Position numbers and translations under genes: made by a program | Shown here: positions 1 through 6,382 of the stretch, piece after piece | Layout: each line of letters starts with the position of its first letter | How positions within the stretch are numbered: the stretch's first letter is position 1 | Notes under the pieces: generated by a model | Database searches by the model: none | What the model was told of the DNA's origin: nothing | The model's input: the letters and a program-made list of their open reading frames with translations, nothing else | Origin: a virus | Virus record (IMG/VR): IMGVR_UViG_3300035698_004590 | Location: 1 to 30,900 of that record | Length of the DNA: 30,900 nt | Direction: 5' to 3' (one strand)

Positions 1-2
1 AG

Positions 3-161
3 AAAACAGGACAACTCACACTATCCTTGGAAAAAGATGTTAAACGTGCGTTCCGGTTCATGCACGAAGATATTATGAAGTTACTGAATCAAGATGTTCG
101 GAAATCCCGAACAACTGAAGTCCAGACGTTTGGAAAGGGGACAATAGATGAAAATGTTTGA
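3..161 (+). CDS. 3' end of an unknown protein (cut by window start)
   Basis: The reading frame is open from the window edge and gives 52 residues, ending in a TGA at 159-161. The residues are Lys/Arg-rich and look helical, with a candidate internal Met at 60. The stop overlaps the next start (148) by 14 bases, as in other translationally coupled genes of this window. The true start lies outside the window. I recognise no domain and propose no function. It is called because the frame is uninterrupted and fits the gene chain. Confidence 0.45.
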   Translation, partial: KTGQLTLSLEKDVKRAFRFMHEDIMKLLNQDVRKSRTTEVQTFGKGTIDENV

Positions 162-468
162 TGGACTAAAAACCGATGTCTGGCTTGACGATACTTCAAA
201 GCCACGATGGGATGGTGATGTGCGGAAAAAACAAAACCTGTACTTCGGTTGTAACTACGACGATATCCCTACCATAATAATAAAGTGGGCAGAAACGTCA
301 AGAGGATTCGGGGAATACGTATTCCAAAGAATCGATGACCAGATGATATGCCATAGCGAATTTGACTCACGCGAAACCGTAAAGAGGATATTATGCGAAA
401 TGGTTGACAGATGCGTTTTTACTGACGAACCCGAAAAAGCAAAAACACTTGCAATTAAAGATGTATAA
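148..468 (+). CDS. Hypothetical protein, 106 aa
   Basis: A soluble, mixed alpha/beta-looking protein of 106 residues, rich in Asp and Arg, without membrane segments. A good ribosome-binding site (GGAAAGGGG, 131-140) stands about 7 bases before the ATG. It has three Cys (positions about 35, 68 and 83) but no CxxC pair. It overlaps the end of the upstream partial gene and is followed by the non-coding element before the replication genes. It probably belongs to the same rightward early transcript. I do not recognise the family. Confidence 0.6.
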   Translation: MKMFDGLKTDVWLDDTSKPRWDGDVRKKQNLYFGCNYDDIPTIIIKWAETSRGFGEYVFQRIDDQMICHSEFDSRETVKRILCEMVDRCVFTDEPEKAKTLAIKDV

Positions 469-522
469 TGGTAGAAGGTAGAAGAGAGGCAATAAACCAA
501 TGGAATGTCACGGATTCCGGAT

Positions 523-534
523 AAATTTAAATTT
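523..534. repeat. 12-bp A/T palindrome
   Basis: AAATTTAAATTT is a perfect palindrome. It lies 3 bases before the large inverted repeat and about 90 bases before the replication gene. An AT-rich palindrome here could be an unwinding element or protein site. No function can be shown from the sequence. Confidence 0.5.
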
Positions 535-537
535 AGG

Positions 538-605
538 AAGGGCTATACAAGGACAGCGCATCCCTGCGTTGGAAGAGGCCGTGACCCTCGCTTTGTATAG
601 CCCTT
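538..605 (+). other. Structured element: long inverted repeat folding as a three-way junction
   Basis: A 13-bp perfect inverted repeat (538-550 with 593-605) extends by G551-T592 and G552-C591 to 15 pairs. The 38 bases inside form two more hairpins: 554-571 (7 pairs, including one G-U, with a TCCC loop) and 575-589 (4 pairs, with a 7-base loop). The junction strands are short: A553, GAA (572-574) and G590. The element ends 21 bases before the start of the replication gene at 627. No T-tract follows, so it is not an intrinsic terminator. Options are a structured leader RNA or a replication-origin structure. Confidence 0.6.
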
Positions 606-626
606 TGTACGTTTAAGGTGACCACC

Positions 627-1358
627 ATGAAGAGACCAGCGTTTCAATTCTATCCTGCCGATTGGCTAAATGATATTAAACTTCAGTCCTGTTCGCTTGA
701 AGCGCAAGGATTATTGATAAATATTATGTGCCTGATGCACCAAAGTAAGCCCTATGGATTTTTAACTATAAACGGTTCTATCCCACTCGGTAAGGACGTT
801 GCACGACTGCTAAGAATCCATCATAAGACATACCATACGAGGCTCAAAGAATTGATTCTATACGGTGCCTTATGTGAGGATAAAAGTGGATGTATATTTA
901 ATAAGAGAATGGTGAAAGATGAACAGTTGCGTGAAGTTAGAATAGAATCAGGAAGGATGGGAGGCTCCCCTTTGCTTAAGCAAAATGGTGGGCAAAATGG
1001 TAAGCAAAAAGTACCCCCTTCATCTTCATCTTCATCTTCGTCTTCATCTTTAAAGAAATATATGTCCGATTCTACCGAATACAGACTAGCCGAATTACTC
1101 TTTTTAGAGATCAAAAAGAACAACCCAAAGCATCGAGAACCTAACCTTCAAAAGTGGTCCAAGAATATTGAGTTCATGCTACGGATAGATAAAAGAACGC
1201 CAGAAGATATACGGCAAATTATATTATATGCTCAAGGTGATGACTTTTGGAGAAGCAATATATTGTCTACGGAAAAACTGAGAGAAAAGTTTGATAGGTT
1301 GATGATGAAGAAAAAACCATTTTATAAAGATGCATATGCAACCTCATTAGGAGATTGA
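627..1358 (+). CDS. DUF1376-like replication protein (replisome organiser type)
   Basis: A 243-residue protein whose N-terminus (KRPAFQFYPADWLND) matches the DUF1376 pattern, a winged-helix-like domain found in phage replication initiator/loader proteins. The first 100 residues form this domain. A run of ten serines (about residues 132-141) is a flexible linker. The C-terminal 90 residues are helical and charged, with a W...NI..MLR.D pattern like DnaD-type replisome organisers. The ATG at 627 is preferred over the in-frame GTG at 618, because AAGGTG (615-620) then has a 6-base spacing. The primase-helicase gene follows after one base, so it probably recruits that enzyme to the origin. The exact role is inferred. 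Confidence 0.7.
   Translation: MKRPAFQFYPADWLNDIKLQSCSLEAQGLLINIMCLMHQSKPYGFLTINGSIPLGKDVARLLRIHHKTYHTRLKELILYGALCEDKSGCIFNKRMVKDEQLREVRIESGRMGGSPLLKQNGGQNGKQKVPPSSSSSSSSSSLKKYMSDSTEYRLAELLFLEIKKNNPKHREPNLQKWSKNIEFMLRIDKRTPEDIRQIILYAQGDDFWRSNILSTEKLREKFDRLMMKKKPFYKDAYATSLGD
1020..1049 (+). repeat. TCATCT hexanucleotide repeat coding poly-Ser linker
   Basis: Ten consecutive Ser codons made of alternating TCA/TCG and TCT. The 6-base period makes the tract prone to slippage in 6-base, frame-preserving steps, so linker length may vary between relatives. Confidence 0.8.
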
Positions 1359-1359
1359 C

Positions 1360-3015
1360 GTGGAAATACGGGAATACTTAGCAAGCAAAGGTTTCAACTG
1401 GACTGAAAAAAACAGGAACGGGCAAAGTGAAGCTATTATGAATTGCTGTTTCTGTGATGATCGGCAGAAGAAGTTCGCAATCAATTTAGAAAACGGCGCA
1501 TTTATGTGTATGCACCAGAATAGCTGCGGGATGAAGGGTTCATTCTGGGATTTTCAGAAGGCGCTGGGAGACGAGCCGAAGCACCTGAATAGCGATAGGA
1601 CGTTCTATTCACAAAAAGCACCGGTATATATAAAACCAGAAGTTAAGACTAAAAAACCGGATACCAAAGTTATTGGATACCTGAAGAGTAGGGGATTCTC
1701 AGAAGAAACCATAAAATATTTCAAGATAGGTCAACATAATGGCAATACAGTTATGCTCCCATTTTTTAAAGATGGAGAATTAGTAAATGTAAAGTATAGA
1801 AGTATAGAAGATAAGACAATGTGGACAGAAAAGAATGCAGAGCCGATACTATTCAATCGAGACAATGTAAAAACAAACGAGCTGATTATCACCGAGGGCG
1901 AATATGATACGATGGCATTACATGAATATGGTATCGAGTCGGTTTCAGTTTCAAATGGTGTAAAGGATTTCCGTTGGCTGGAAAATGAATGGGATTGGAT
2001 AAATAAATACAAAACGATCTATATTTGTTTTGATTCAGACATAGCAGGGCAGAAGGGGGCATTTGAATTAGCTCAAAAGTTAGGGTTATGGCGGTGCAGG
2101 ACTGCAAAATTCCCTTACAAAGATGCTAATGAATGTCTTAAAAATAGCGTGGATAAAACTACCATTCAAGACTGTTTAGTAACAGCCGAAGATTTTACGC
2201 CTCCGATGCTGGCTTCACCTGATGAATTTACAGAAGATATTATAGATTCATTTAACAACCCCAATAAAGACAGAGGAACTTCGACTGGTTTTGGGTATCT
2301 TGACGACATACTTGGTGGGTGGCGGGATTCAGAGCTTACGATATGGTCTGGAAGGAATAGTGCAGGGAAATCTACTATGCTAAATCAAATCTTTTTGCAT
2401 TTGGTTAAGCAAAACATTAAGGGGTGCATAGCATCATTTGAGATGCCTGTTGTACGGTACTTGGGATGGATGGCAAGGCAGTTTACTGAGAAAGCATATC
2501 CAGAAGGGTGGGAAGTACGGAACTTTATAGATGCAGTTAATGAACATCTCTATATTTTAAATTCTTTGGATAGTCTATCGCCTGCTATAATACTAGATAA
2601 CTTTGAATACGCTACACGAAGATATGGTGTAAAGCACTTCCTGATAGACAGTTTAATGAAAGTACAATTCCCTGGGCGTGAAGAGCTGAAAGAACACAAG
2701 GCATTCATAAACCAGCTCACTGGATTTGCACACAAGTTTAAATGTCATGTGCATCTCGTAGCACATCCACGGAAGGGGGCAAGGGACAGCGACAGGCCGG
2801 GGAAGGTGGATATTATGGGAACTGGGGACATAACCAACCTCGCCGATAACGTCTTGATTATGCACCGTCCTGACGAAGAAGAACGAGAATCAGGAAAAGC
2901 AAATGGTAAAATAATACCGGATAGCGTGTTATACATAAAAAAGAACAGGGTAAGAGGTGATGAAGGCAGTTTTAAGCTTCATTTTAATTCAGACACTAAA
3001 AAGTTCCACGAATAG
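1360..3015 (+). CDS. Bifunctional DNA primase-helicase (T7 gp4-like)
   Basis: At 551 residues it is close to T7 gp4 (566). A Cys/His-rich zinc-binding region (C29, C30, C32, C50, C56) starts the primase. The Toprim fold follows, with the EGEYD motif (179-183) and the metal-binding DSD (225-227). The C-terminal half is a DnaB/RecA-type helicase: Walker A GRNSAGKST (331-339), Walker B-like FLIDS (427-431), a VAHPRK motif (467-472) and a conserved final KNR..G segment. It unwinds the fork and makes RNA primers. It starts at GTG 1360 with AGGAG just upstream, one base after the DUF1376-like gene. A phage DNA polymerase would be expected nearby but is not in the window. Confidence 0.93.
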   Translation: MEIREYLASKGFNWTEKNRNGQSEAIMNCCFCDDRQKKFAINLENGAFMCMHQNSCGMKGSFWDFQKALGDEPKHLNSDRTFYSQKAPVYIKPEVKTKKPDTKVIGYLKSRGFSEETIKYFKIGQHNGNTVMLPFFKDGELVNVKYRSIEDKTMWTEKNAEPILFNRDNVKTNELIITEGEYDTMALHEYGIESVSVSNGVKDFRWLENEWDWINKYKTIYICFDSDIAGQKGAFELAQKLGLWRCRTAKFPYKDANECLKNSVDKTTIQDCLVTAEDFTPPMLASPDEFTEDIIDSFNNPNKDRGTSTGFGYLDDILGGWRDSELTIWSGRNSAGKSTMLNQIFLHLVKQNIKGCIASFEMPVVRYLGWMARQFTEKAYPEGWEVRNFIDAVNEHLYILNSLDSLSPAIILDNFEYATRRYGVKHFLIDSLMKVQFPGREELKEHKAFINQLTGFAHKFKCHVHLVAHPRKGARDSDRPGKVDIMGTGDITNLADNVLIMHRPDEEERESGKANGKIIPDSVLYIKKNRVRGDEGSFKLHFNSDTKKFHE

Positions 3016-3024
3016 GGTGATATT

Positions 3025-3339
3025 ATGAAAGTAACATCAGGGGAAGAAAGATTTACATCGGCTGGTGGGAGAATGTTGGAATGTCCATATTGTAATTGCC
3101 TGTATCTGCATCAAGGTAGAGTTGAAGTATTTAACAGGTCAATGGAGGATTCACCAGAAGGTTTGCATGTAACTATAGAGGGTCAAGAATTAGTGACTAA
3201 CCGTAGAATGCATCGCAATCCAAGTTCCAGACGGCAAGGACTTACGATCATTTTTGAATGCGAGGAATGTGGTGCCAACATTTCGCTGTTAATATCACAG
3301 CATAAAGGGAATACGTGGATGAATTATGCGAGAGCTTAA
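3025..3339 (+). CDS. Zinc-ribbon-like protein, 104 aa
   Basis: Two CxxC pairs, C20-C23 (followed by C25) and C79-C82, about 56 residues apart, suggest a single zinc-binding ribbon closed over an insert. Such small phage zinc proteins often bind nucleic acid, but nothing here shows the ligand. It follows the primase-helicase by 9 bases with GGGTGAT as ribosome site. The next gene overlaps its end by 14 bases, so it belongs to the replication transcript. The family is not recognised. Confidence 0.65.
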   Translation: MKVTSGEERFTSAGGRMLECPYCNCLYLHQGRVEVFNRSMEDSPEGLHVTIEGQELVTNRRMHRNPSSRRQGLTIIFECEECGANISLLISQHKGNTWMNYARA

Positions 3340-3520
3340 CCACTTAGACACATTACTACAAGACGGCGTGTATGAACTCAATGTTATGATTAAAGAGAAG
3401 ATATACACCTACTATTTACGATCAGAGTATGCTTACCGAAAGTTCCTTACATATTATCGCAAGGGGCATTATGGCAAGGCGATAGCAACACTAAACCAAC
3501 ATAAGGAGATAATAAGATAA
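3326..3520 (+). CDS. Hypothetical protein, 64 aa
   Basis: A small basic, Tyr-rich helical protein (64 residues) whose start lies inside the end of the zinc-ribbon-like gene and whose stop shares bases with the next ATG (TAATG). No strong ribosome site precedes it, so translational coupling is likely. No domain is recognised. The tight overlaps on both sides are the main evidence that it is real. Confidence 0.55.
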   Translation: MRELNHLDTLLQDGVYELNVMIKEKIYTYYLRSEYAYRKFLTYYRKGHYGKAIATLNQHKEIIR

Positions 3521-3720
3521 TGGGTAAGACGTACACAAAAATAGGAGAGTTTAAAGGGTTCCCGGTACTGTTAATCAACTACATGGACAGGGAGGGTGAA
3601 GAACGGACTTTAGTATCATTCGGCGTGAAGAAGGCTGAAGGCATACTGGAACACTCCGATGAAATTGCGAAGTTTGTTGGGGAAAACAGCAGGAAGAAAA
3701 CTGAGAAATCACCATTTTGA
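3520..3720 (+). CDS. Hypothetical protein, 66 aa
   Basis: The start overlaps the previous stop by one base and has AAGGAG at a suitable distance. The protein has a short beta-rich N-terminal half (K..GEFKG.PVLLINY) and a charged helical end (KKAEGILEH...EIAKFV) with a Lys-rich tail. This layout resembles small phage proteins encoded beside replication genes, but I cannot name the family. Soluble, no Cys. Confidence 0.6.
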   Translation: MGKTYTKIGEFKGFPVLLINYMDREGEERTLVSFGVKKAEGILEHSDEIAKFVGENSRKKTEKSPF

Positions 3721-3734
3721 GGGAGAGAGATAAA

Positions 3735-3860
3735 ATGCCCTATAAATCAATCGATTGGAATTTCTACGACGATGGCCTAAGAGACGGAACTATCACTGTG
3801 ACTGAAGTAATGAGTGAAACTGCCTGTAAAGCTATGACAGTGTCCAAACTACTTGGATGA
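3735..3860 (+). CDS. Small hypothetical protein, 41 aa (possibly truncated by frameshift)
   Basis: ATG at 3735 follows GAGGGAGAGAG, a strong ribosome site. The 41-residue product stops at TGA 3858-3860, ending in ...TVSKLLG. A second open frame (3841-3936) continues with coding-like sequence (LDDLKAAIKRHGGKR...), so a +1 shift near CTACTTGGA would give a protein of about 66 residues. Either the gene is really short, or it is broken, or a frameshift is used. No family recognised. Confidence 0.5.
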   Translation: MPYKSIDWNFYDDGLRDGTITVTEVMSETACKAMTVSKLLG

Positions 3861-3936
3861 TCTGAAGGCTGCAATTAAGCGCCACGGTGGGAAAAGAGAG
3901 ATGATAGCCGCGTTTTTGAAAGAAGGGGAATGTTAA
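3841..3936 (+). pseudogene. Out-of-frame continuation of the 3735 gene
   Basis: A 31-residue open frame without a good start codon. It reads as a helical, basic peptide (LDDLKAAIKRHGG, then MIAAFLKEGEC) and follows directly on the frame that ends at 3860. The best explanation is the displaced 3' end of the 3735 gene after a one-base change, or a +1 frameshift product. A separate peptide starting at TTG 3853 or ATG 3901 is less likely. Confidence 0.35.
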
Positions 3937-3944
3937 TACAGCAT

Positions 3945-3975
3945 AAAAAAGGCTGCCCAGGATCCCCGGACAGCC
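3945..3975 (-). terminator. Intrinsic terminator of the leftward cassette
   Basis: On the minus strand GGCTGTCCGGG and CCTGGGCAGCC pair as an 11-bp stem (two G-U) with a 3-base loop (+ coordinates 3951-3975), followed directly by six T (3950 to 3945). It stands 12 bases after the stop of the last leftward gene. The plus-strand orientation has no T-tract, so it ends leftward transcription only. Confidence 0.85.
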
Positions 3976-3987
3976 AGTCTCATAACC

Positions 3988-4200
3988 TCAACGTTGATTG
4001 TGGATTAGATTAAACACCTCCTTTCCTTTCAACTGCTTGTTTATTAATTGTAAAGATGCTATAGTCTTCACCTGATCTTTGACAATCCTTTTAAGCCTAT
4101 CAATCTCGTAGTTAAAAACCGAGATTGTGCCCTCCATGTCCTCGATTATCTTGTCCCTCTTCTTCATTTCTGTCTGCAATGTGTCAATTATCCGTTGCAT
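3988..4200 (-). CDS. Small coiled-coil protein, 70 aa
   Basis: Nearly the whole 70-residue protein is a predicted coiled coil: heptad-like Ile/Leu/Met spacing through MQRIIDTLQTEMKKRD, IIEDMEGTISVF and IDRLKRIVKDQV, with a short charged tail. The ATG at 4200 is chosen over the in-frame ATG at 4230: GAGGGGG stands 7 bases before it, and it follows the previous stop by one base. It is the last gene of the leftward cassette, just before the terminator. Function unknown; self-assembly or partner binding is likely. Confidence 0.65.
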   Translation of the reverse strand: MQRIIDTLQTEMKKRDKIIEDMEGTISVFNYEIDRLKRIVKDQVKTIASLQLINKQLKGKEVFNLIHNQR

Positions 4201-4201
4201 T

Positions 4202-4339
4202 TCACACCCCCTCGATCTGATAACCGGCATCTACAGCCGCTTTGATCGACCAACTGCTAACCTGCGTTGCAAGGTATTCAATACAATCAAAGAATGAACC
4301 TCTAAAAACCTCTTCCCCATCATGCGTCAAAATATACAT
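4202..4339 (-). CDS. Small hypothetical protein, 45 aa
   Basis: ATG at 4339 is preceded by GGGAGGG. The product starts MYILTHDGEEVFRGSFFDC and reads as two beta strands followed by a helix (IEYLATQVSSW), ending 1 base before the coiled-coil gene. The ribosome site, the tight spacing and the protein-like composition support it despite its length. No family can be named. Confidence 0.6.
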   Translation of the reverse strand: MYILTHDGEEVFRGSFFDCIEYLATQVSSWSIKAAVDAGYQIEGV

Positions 4340-4426
4340 TCCAAGCCCTCCCTCTTCTTAGTTGGCACCTACACCCCAACGAACCCCTGAAAGTTGATCT
4401 GAGAGGATCGTCGGGCGTTCAGGTGG

Positions 4427-4480
4427 TTATTCTGGTTCAAAATGCTCCCTTAACTCGTAAAATTCTTTTGTGTCTCTCAT
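4427..4480 (-). CDS. Possible 17-residue peptide
   Basis: ATG at 4480 follows a very good ribosome site (GGGAGGTAAGAGA) and encodes MRDTKEFYELREHFEPE. A strong ribosome site before so short a frame suggests either a real micro-gene or a leader peptide for the genes downstream. The only evidence is the site and the position in the cassette. Confidence 0.3.
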   Translation of the reverse strand: MRDTKEFYELREHFEPE

Positions 4481-4551
4481 TTCTCTTACCTCCCTCTTAT
4501 ATTTAACTCCTTGCGCTGCCCTCCGTCCTCCGCGGAAAGCAGGGTAAATGG

Positions 4552-4971
4552 TTAATGTGCATCATTTAGCCATTTCTTCGCTATCATCGGCTTTGATGCA
4601 ATTTCTTCGATTTGTCCATCCTCATGCTCAATTGCTATGACTAACGTATGGTGGTGATATCCCTTTCCAAGCGTTCTTGTTGCTTCCGCTTTCGCCCCCT
4701 TTGCCGTGGTTGCTATTGCATTGCCATCAAACTGTGTGCGGATAGCGTCAAAATCTTGTTGCATACTTGCCTTAATCCCCTCTGCCCACTTAATTTGTTT
4801 GTCTGATCCTCTCATGTCTCTATTCCTTTCCTTTTCATTTGCCTTATCCCAAGCGTCGAATTTATCTCGGAACTTGCCAAAACTTTGAACGTTGTCATCG
4901 TCCTCAACTATGATGCTCCAGTACCTTCCATCACTATCGCGACCCTCAAAAACTTCTGCTAGATTTTTCAT
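4552..4971 (-). CDS. Hypothetical protein, 139 aa, first gene of the leftward cassette
   Basis: A 139-residue acidic/basic mixed protein with GGAGG 5 bases before its ATG. The N-terminal 35 residues are beta-like (GRYWSIIVEDDDNVQSFG). The middle holds a GSDKQIKWAEGIKA helix, a pattern (KQI.WAE.I) I know from uncharacterised phage and mobile-element proteins. The C-terminal part has a YHHH segment and a beta hairpin (LVIAIEHEDGQIEEI). No catalytic motif is evident. It is transcribed away from the terminase promoter. Confidence 0.65.
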   Translation of the reverse strand: MKNLAEVFEGRDSDGRYWSIIVEDDDNVQSFGKFRDKFDAWDKANEKERNRDMRGSDKQIKWAEGIKASMQQDFDAIRTQFDGNAIATTAKGAKAEATRTLGKGYHHHTLVIAIEHEDGQIEEIASKPMIAKKWLNDAH

Positions 4972-5094
4972 GATGACCTCCGTTTATTTTTAGAACTCAA
5001 TTATATATAAGCAACTATAGTGCCACCGATAGTAATAATAGTAATAAAATGAATTGTGCAATGATAACAACAACTAAGCGATAGTAAATAAAGT

Positions 5095-5123
5095 TTGACA
5101 AGAGATGACCGCTATGAAATAAT
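5095..5123 (+). promoter_or_regulatory. Sigma70-type promoter for the packaging/structural genes
   Basis: TTGACA (5095-5100) matches the -35 consensus exactly. After 17 bases comes AATAAT (5118-5123), 5 of 6 bases of the -10 consensus. Transcription would begin near 5130, leaving a leader of about 230 bases before the small terminase gene. It is the clearest promoter in the window and supports use of host RNA polymerase. Confidence 0.7.
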
Positions 5124-5140
5124 ACAGGTAAATGCGAAAC

Positions 5141-5164
5141 AAATTACACAGTAAATTACGCAGT
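5141..5164 (+). repeat. Tandem 12-bp direct repeats (iteron-like)
   Basis: AAATTACACAGT and AAATTACGCAGT abut (11 of 12 identical). A further copy of ATTACACAGT lies at 5231-5240. Short repeats just upstream of a small terminase gene could be packaging (pac) recognition sites or repressor sites. Confidence 0.5.
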
Positions 5165-5250
5165 AGAAACAATAGTCAAGCAAATAAGGTGTTTAAAGGT
5201 GCGTAAAAAAAAGCCCAATAATGAAATAAGATTACACAGTGCTCCATTAA

Positions 5251-5343
5251 TCATTAAAAGAGGTAGACTTTAAAGCTCTTATAAGCCGCAGGAATGAAAT
5301 CACCGACAGGGCGCAAGTGATTGATAAACTGTTAGGCGAGTAG
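5251..5343 (+). pseudogene. Short coding-like remnant without a start codon
   Basis: Thirty codons between two stops read as a plausible helical peptide (VDFKALISRRNEITDRAQV, then IDKLLGE) but contain no ATG, GTG or TTG start. It ends 15 bases before the small terminase gene. It may be the 3' end of a decayed small gene or chance. Confidence 0.25.
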
Positions 5344-5357
5344 TTACAGGATGAGCC

Positions 5358-5858
5358 ATGAGTAAGGACACAGCAAGACAAATCACAATCCCGCCTGATG
5401 ATCAACTACCCACTATACCCATACAACGACAAAAACGCATACCTATAGAGACACTGATCGAACTATCCCAAGTGAAGAAACTAAGTCACGCACAGATAAG
5501 TAAGATTATCGGATGCACACCCTCTAATGTAACACAGAGATTAAACAATGCAGGCATAACAACCCTAAGACAATACAAACAAAACAAGGATTTAGTATTT
5601 GAGAGTCTACAACAAAGGATAGTAACATCCTTAACGGATGGGGATATTAAAAAGGCTCCAATGGGGTCCAGGGTACTTGCTGTGGCCCAATTACAAGATA
5701 AGATTCACACACTTAGAGGGGAGGCCAGCGCTATCGTTAGTTATGACCCTATTGCATTGCAGGAGCGATATGCACAGCTTAAGGGTATGTTGTCTGATGC
5801 TATTGATGTAACGCCCGAGGATGCTCTACAAGGCGCTAAAGAGGGTAAGCTGGTATGA
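5358..5858 (+). CDS. Probable terminase small subunit (HTH DNA-binding protein)
   Basis: A 166-residue protein. Residues about 35-70 form a helix-turn-helix (LSHAQISKIIGCTPSNVTQRL) followed by a helical oligomerisation-like part and an acidic C-terminal segment. Size, HTH fold, position ahead of the large terminase and the repeats just upstream fit a small terminase that recognises the packaging site. The large subunit is not adjacent (7754), because six genes separate them, so a regulatory HTH protein remains possible. AGGA precedes the ATG. Confidence 0.55.
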   Translation: MSKDTARQITIPPDDQLPTIPIQRQKRIPIETLIELSQVKKLSHAQISKIIGCTPSNVTQRLNNAGITTLRQYKQNKDLVFESLQQRIVTSLTDGDIKKAPMGSRVLAVAQLQDKIHTLRGEASAIVSYDPIALQERYAQLKGMLSDAIDVTPEDALQGAKEGKLV

Positions 5859-5913
5859 TAGTATGCCTTATTGATTATGTTTATCATCGCATTAATATAA
5901 CTAAGAGGGGAAT

Positions 5914-6147
5914 ATGGACACGGAACAGCTAAAAAAGGGCAGGGAAAAGGGTATGCAGTCACCTAACTTTGGGAGAGGCAGACACCCTACCAGGCACACA
6001 TACACAGTGCAGGACATTGCAAAGGTAACAGGCAGAGCAGAGGGGACAGTACGTAATGATATATGTAATGGAGTGTTGGTGGTTGATGACCTATTGAGCG
6101 TGTCACGGTATGTGTGGATTCATGAGAGTGGTGAGGATAATGATTAG
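5914..6147 (+). CDS. Small HTH protein, 77 aa
   Basis: After a basic N-terminus (KKGREKG...GRGRHPTR), residues about 29-52 (YTVQDIAKVTGRAEGTVRND) form a MerR/excisionase-like helix-turn-helix, and a short tail follows. It probably binds DNA as a small regulator or accessory packaging factor. AGAGGGG stands before the ATG. The end overlaps the next small gene by 8 bases. The exact role cannot be read from the sequence. Confidence 0.65.
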   Translation: MDTEQLKKGREKGMQSPNFGRGRHPTRHTYTVQDIAKVTGRAEGTVRNDICNGVLVVDDLLSVSRYVWIHESGEDND

Positions 6148-6271
6148 TAATTCTAAGGAGGGGACCCCCCACCCCCGGGTTTTGAGGACGGTGGCTTCTA
6201 TCTATCTATCTGTCCCTCCATACGAAAATTACAAAAGGGTTTTTTATGAGAGGTTACGTCCCCAAGAGTAG
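6140..6271 (+). CDS. Small hypothetical protein, 43 aa
   Basis: ATG at 6140 overlaps the end of the HTH gene by 8 bases, with GTGAGG just upstream. The product is basic and Tyr/Pro-rich (RVLRTVASIYLSVPPYENY, then KRVFYERLRPQE). The TATC repeat at about 6198-6210 is in frame as IYLS. The gene fills what would otherwise be a gap. No homologue is recognised. Composition and coupling support it moderately. Confidence 0.45.
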   Translation: MISNSKEGTPHPRVLRTVASIYLSVPPYENYKRVFYERLRPQE

Positions 6272-6371
6272 GGCCATGTTAATCATTTTATTTATATTGA
6301 AGTTTTTTTGTGTTGTGAGTGTTCCGGCAGGTTTTTTTATTTTGGTTTATTTTTTGAGGGATTTGCCATAG
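6246..6371 (+). CDS. Small single-pass membrane protein, 41 aa
   Basis: A short basic N-terminus (MRGYVPKSRA) is followed by one strongly hydrophobic stretch (residues 11-37, with LIILFILKFFCVVSVPAGFF), which points to an inner-membrane protein with N-in orientation. AAAAGGG precedes the ATG by 6 bases. It overlaps the previous small gene by 26 bases. It could be a small holin-like or superinfection-related protein, but neither is shown. An internal start at 6276 is possible. Confidence 0.5.
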   Translation: MRGYVPKSRAMLIILFILKFFCVVSVPAGFFILVYFLRDLP

Positions 6372-6382
6372 GGGGTTTTTAG

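Larger units (their letters stand above)
4972..5357. other. Divergent intergenic region
   Basis: Very AT-rich stretch between the leftward cassette and the rightward packaging genes. It holds a rightward sigma70-type promoter, 12-bp direct repeats and a short coding-like remnant. On the minus strand TATATAATTG (near 5005) could be a -10 box for the cassette, but no convincing -35 box is at the right distance. Confidence 0.6.

Noticed and set aside
468-524. 18-codon frame starting in TAATG after the 106-aa gene
   Set aside because: Very short, no ribosome site of its own and no recognisable composition; it may be real but cannot be supported.
538-605. Hammerhead-type ribozyme or rho-independent terminator
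   Set aside because: The three-way junction lacks the CUGAUGA core of hammerheads, and no T-tract follows the stem.
3841-3936. Independent small gene starting at TTG 3853 or ATG 3901
   Set aside because: No ribosome site; more likely the displaced end of the preceding gene.
5855-5932. 25-codon frame overlapping the small terminase stop
   Set aside because: Ends inside the next gene, lacks a ribosome site, and its composition is not convincing.
6193-6215. TATC short tandem repeat as a phase-variation tract
   Set aside because: Only about three units, and it falls within a plausible small coding frame as IYLS codons.
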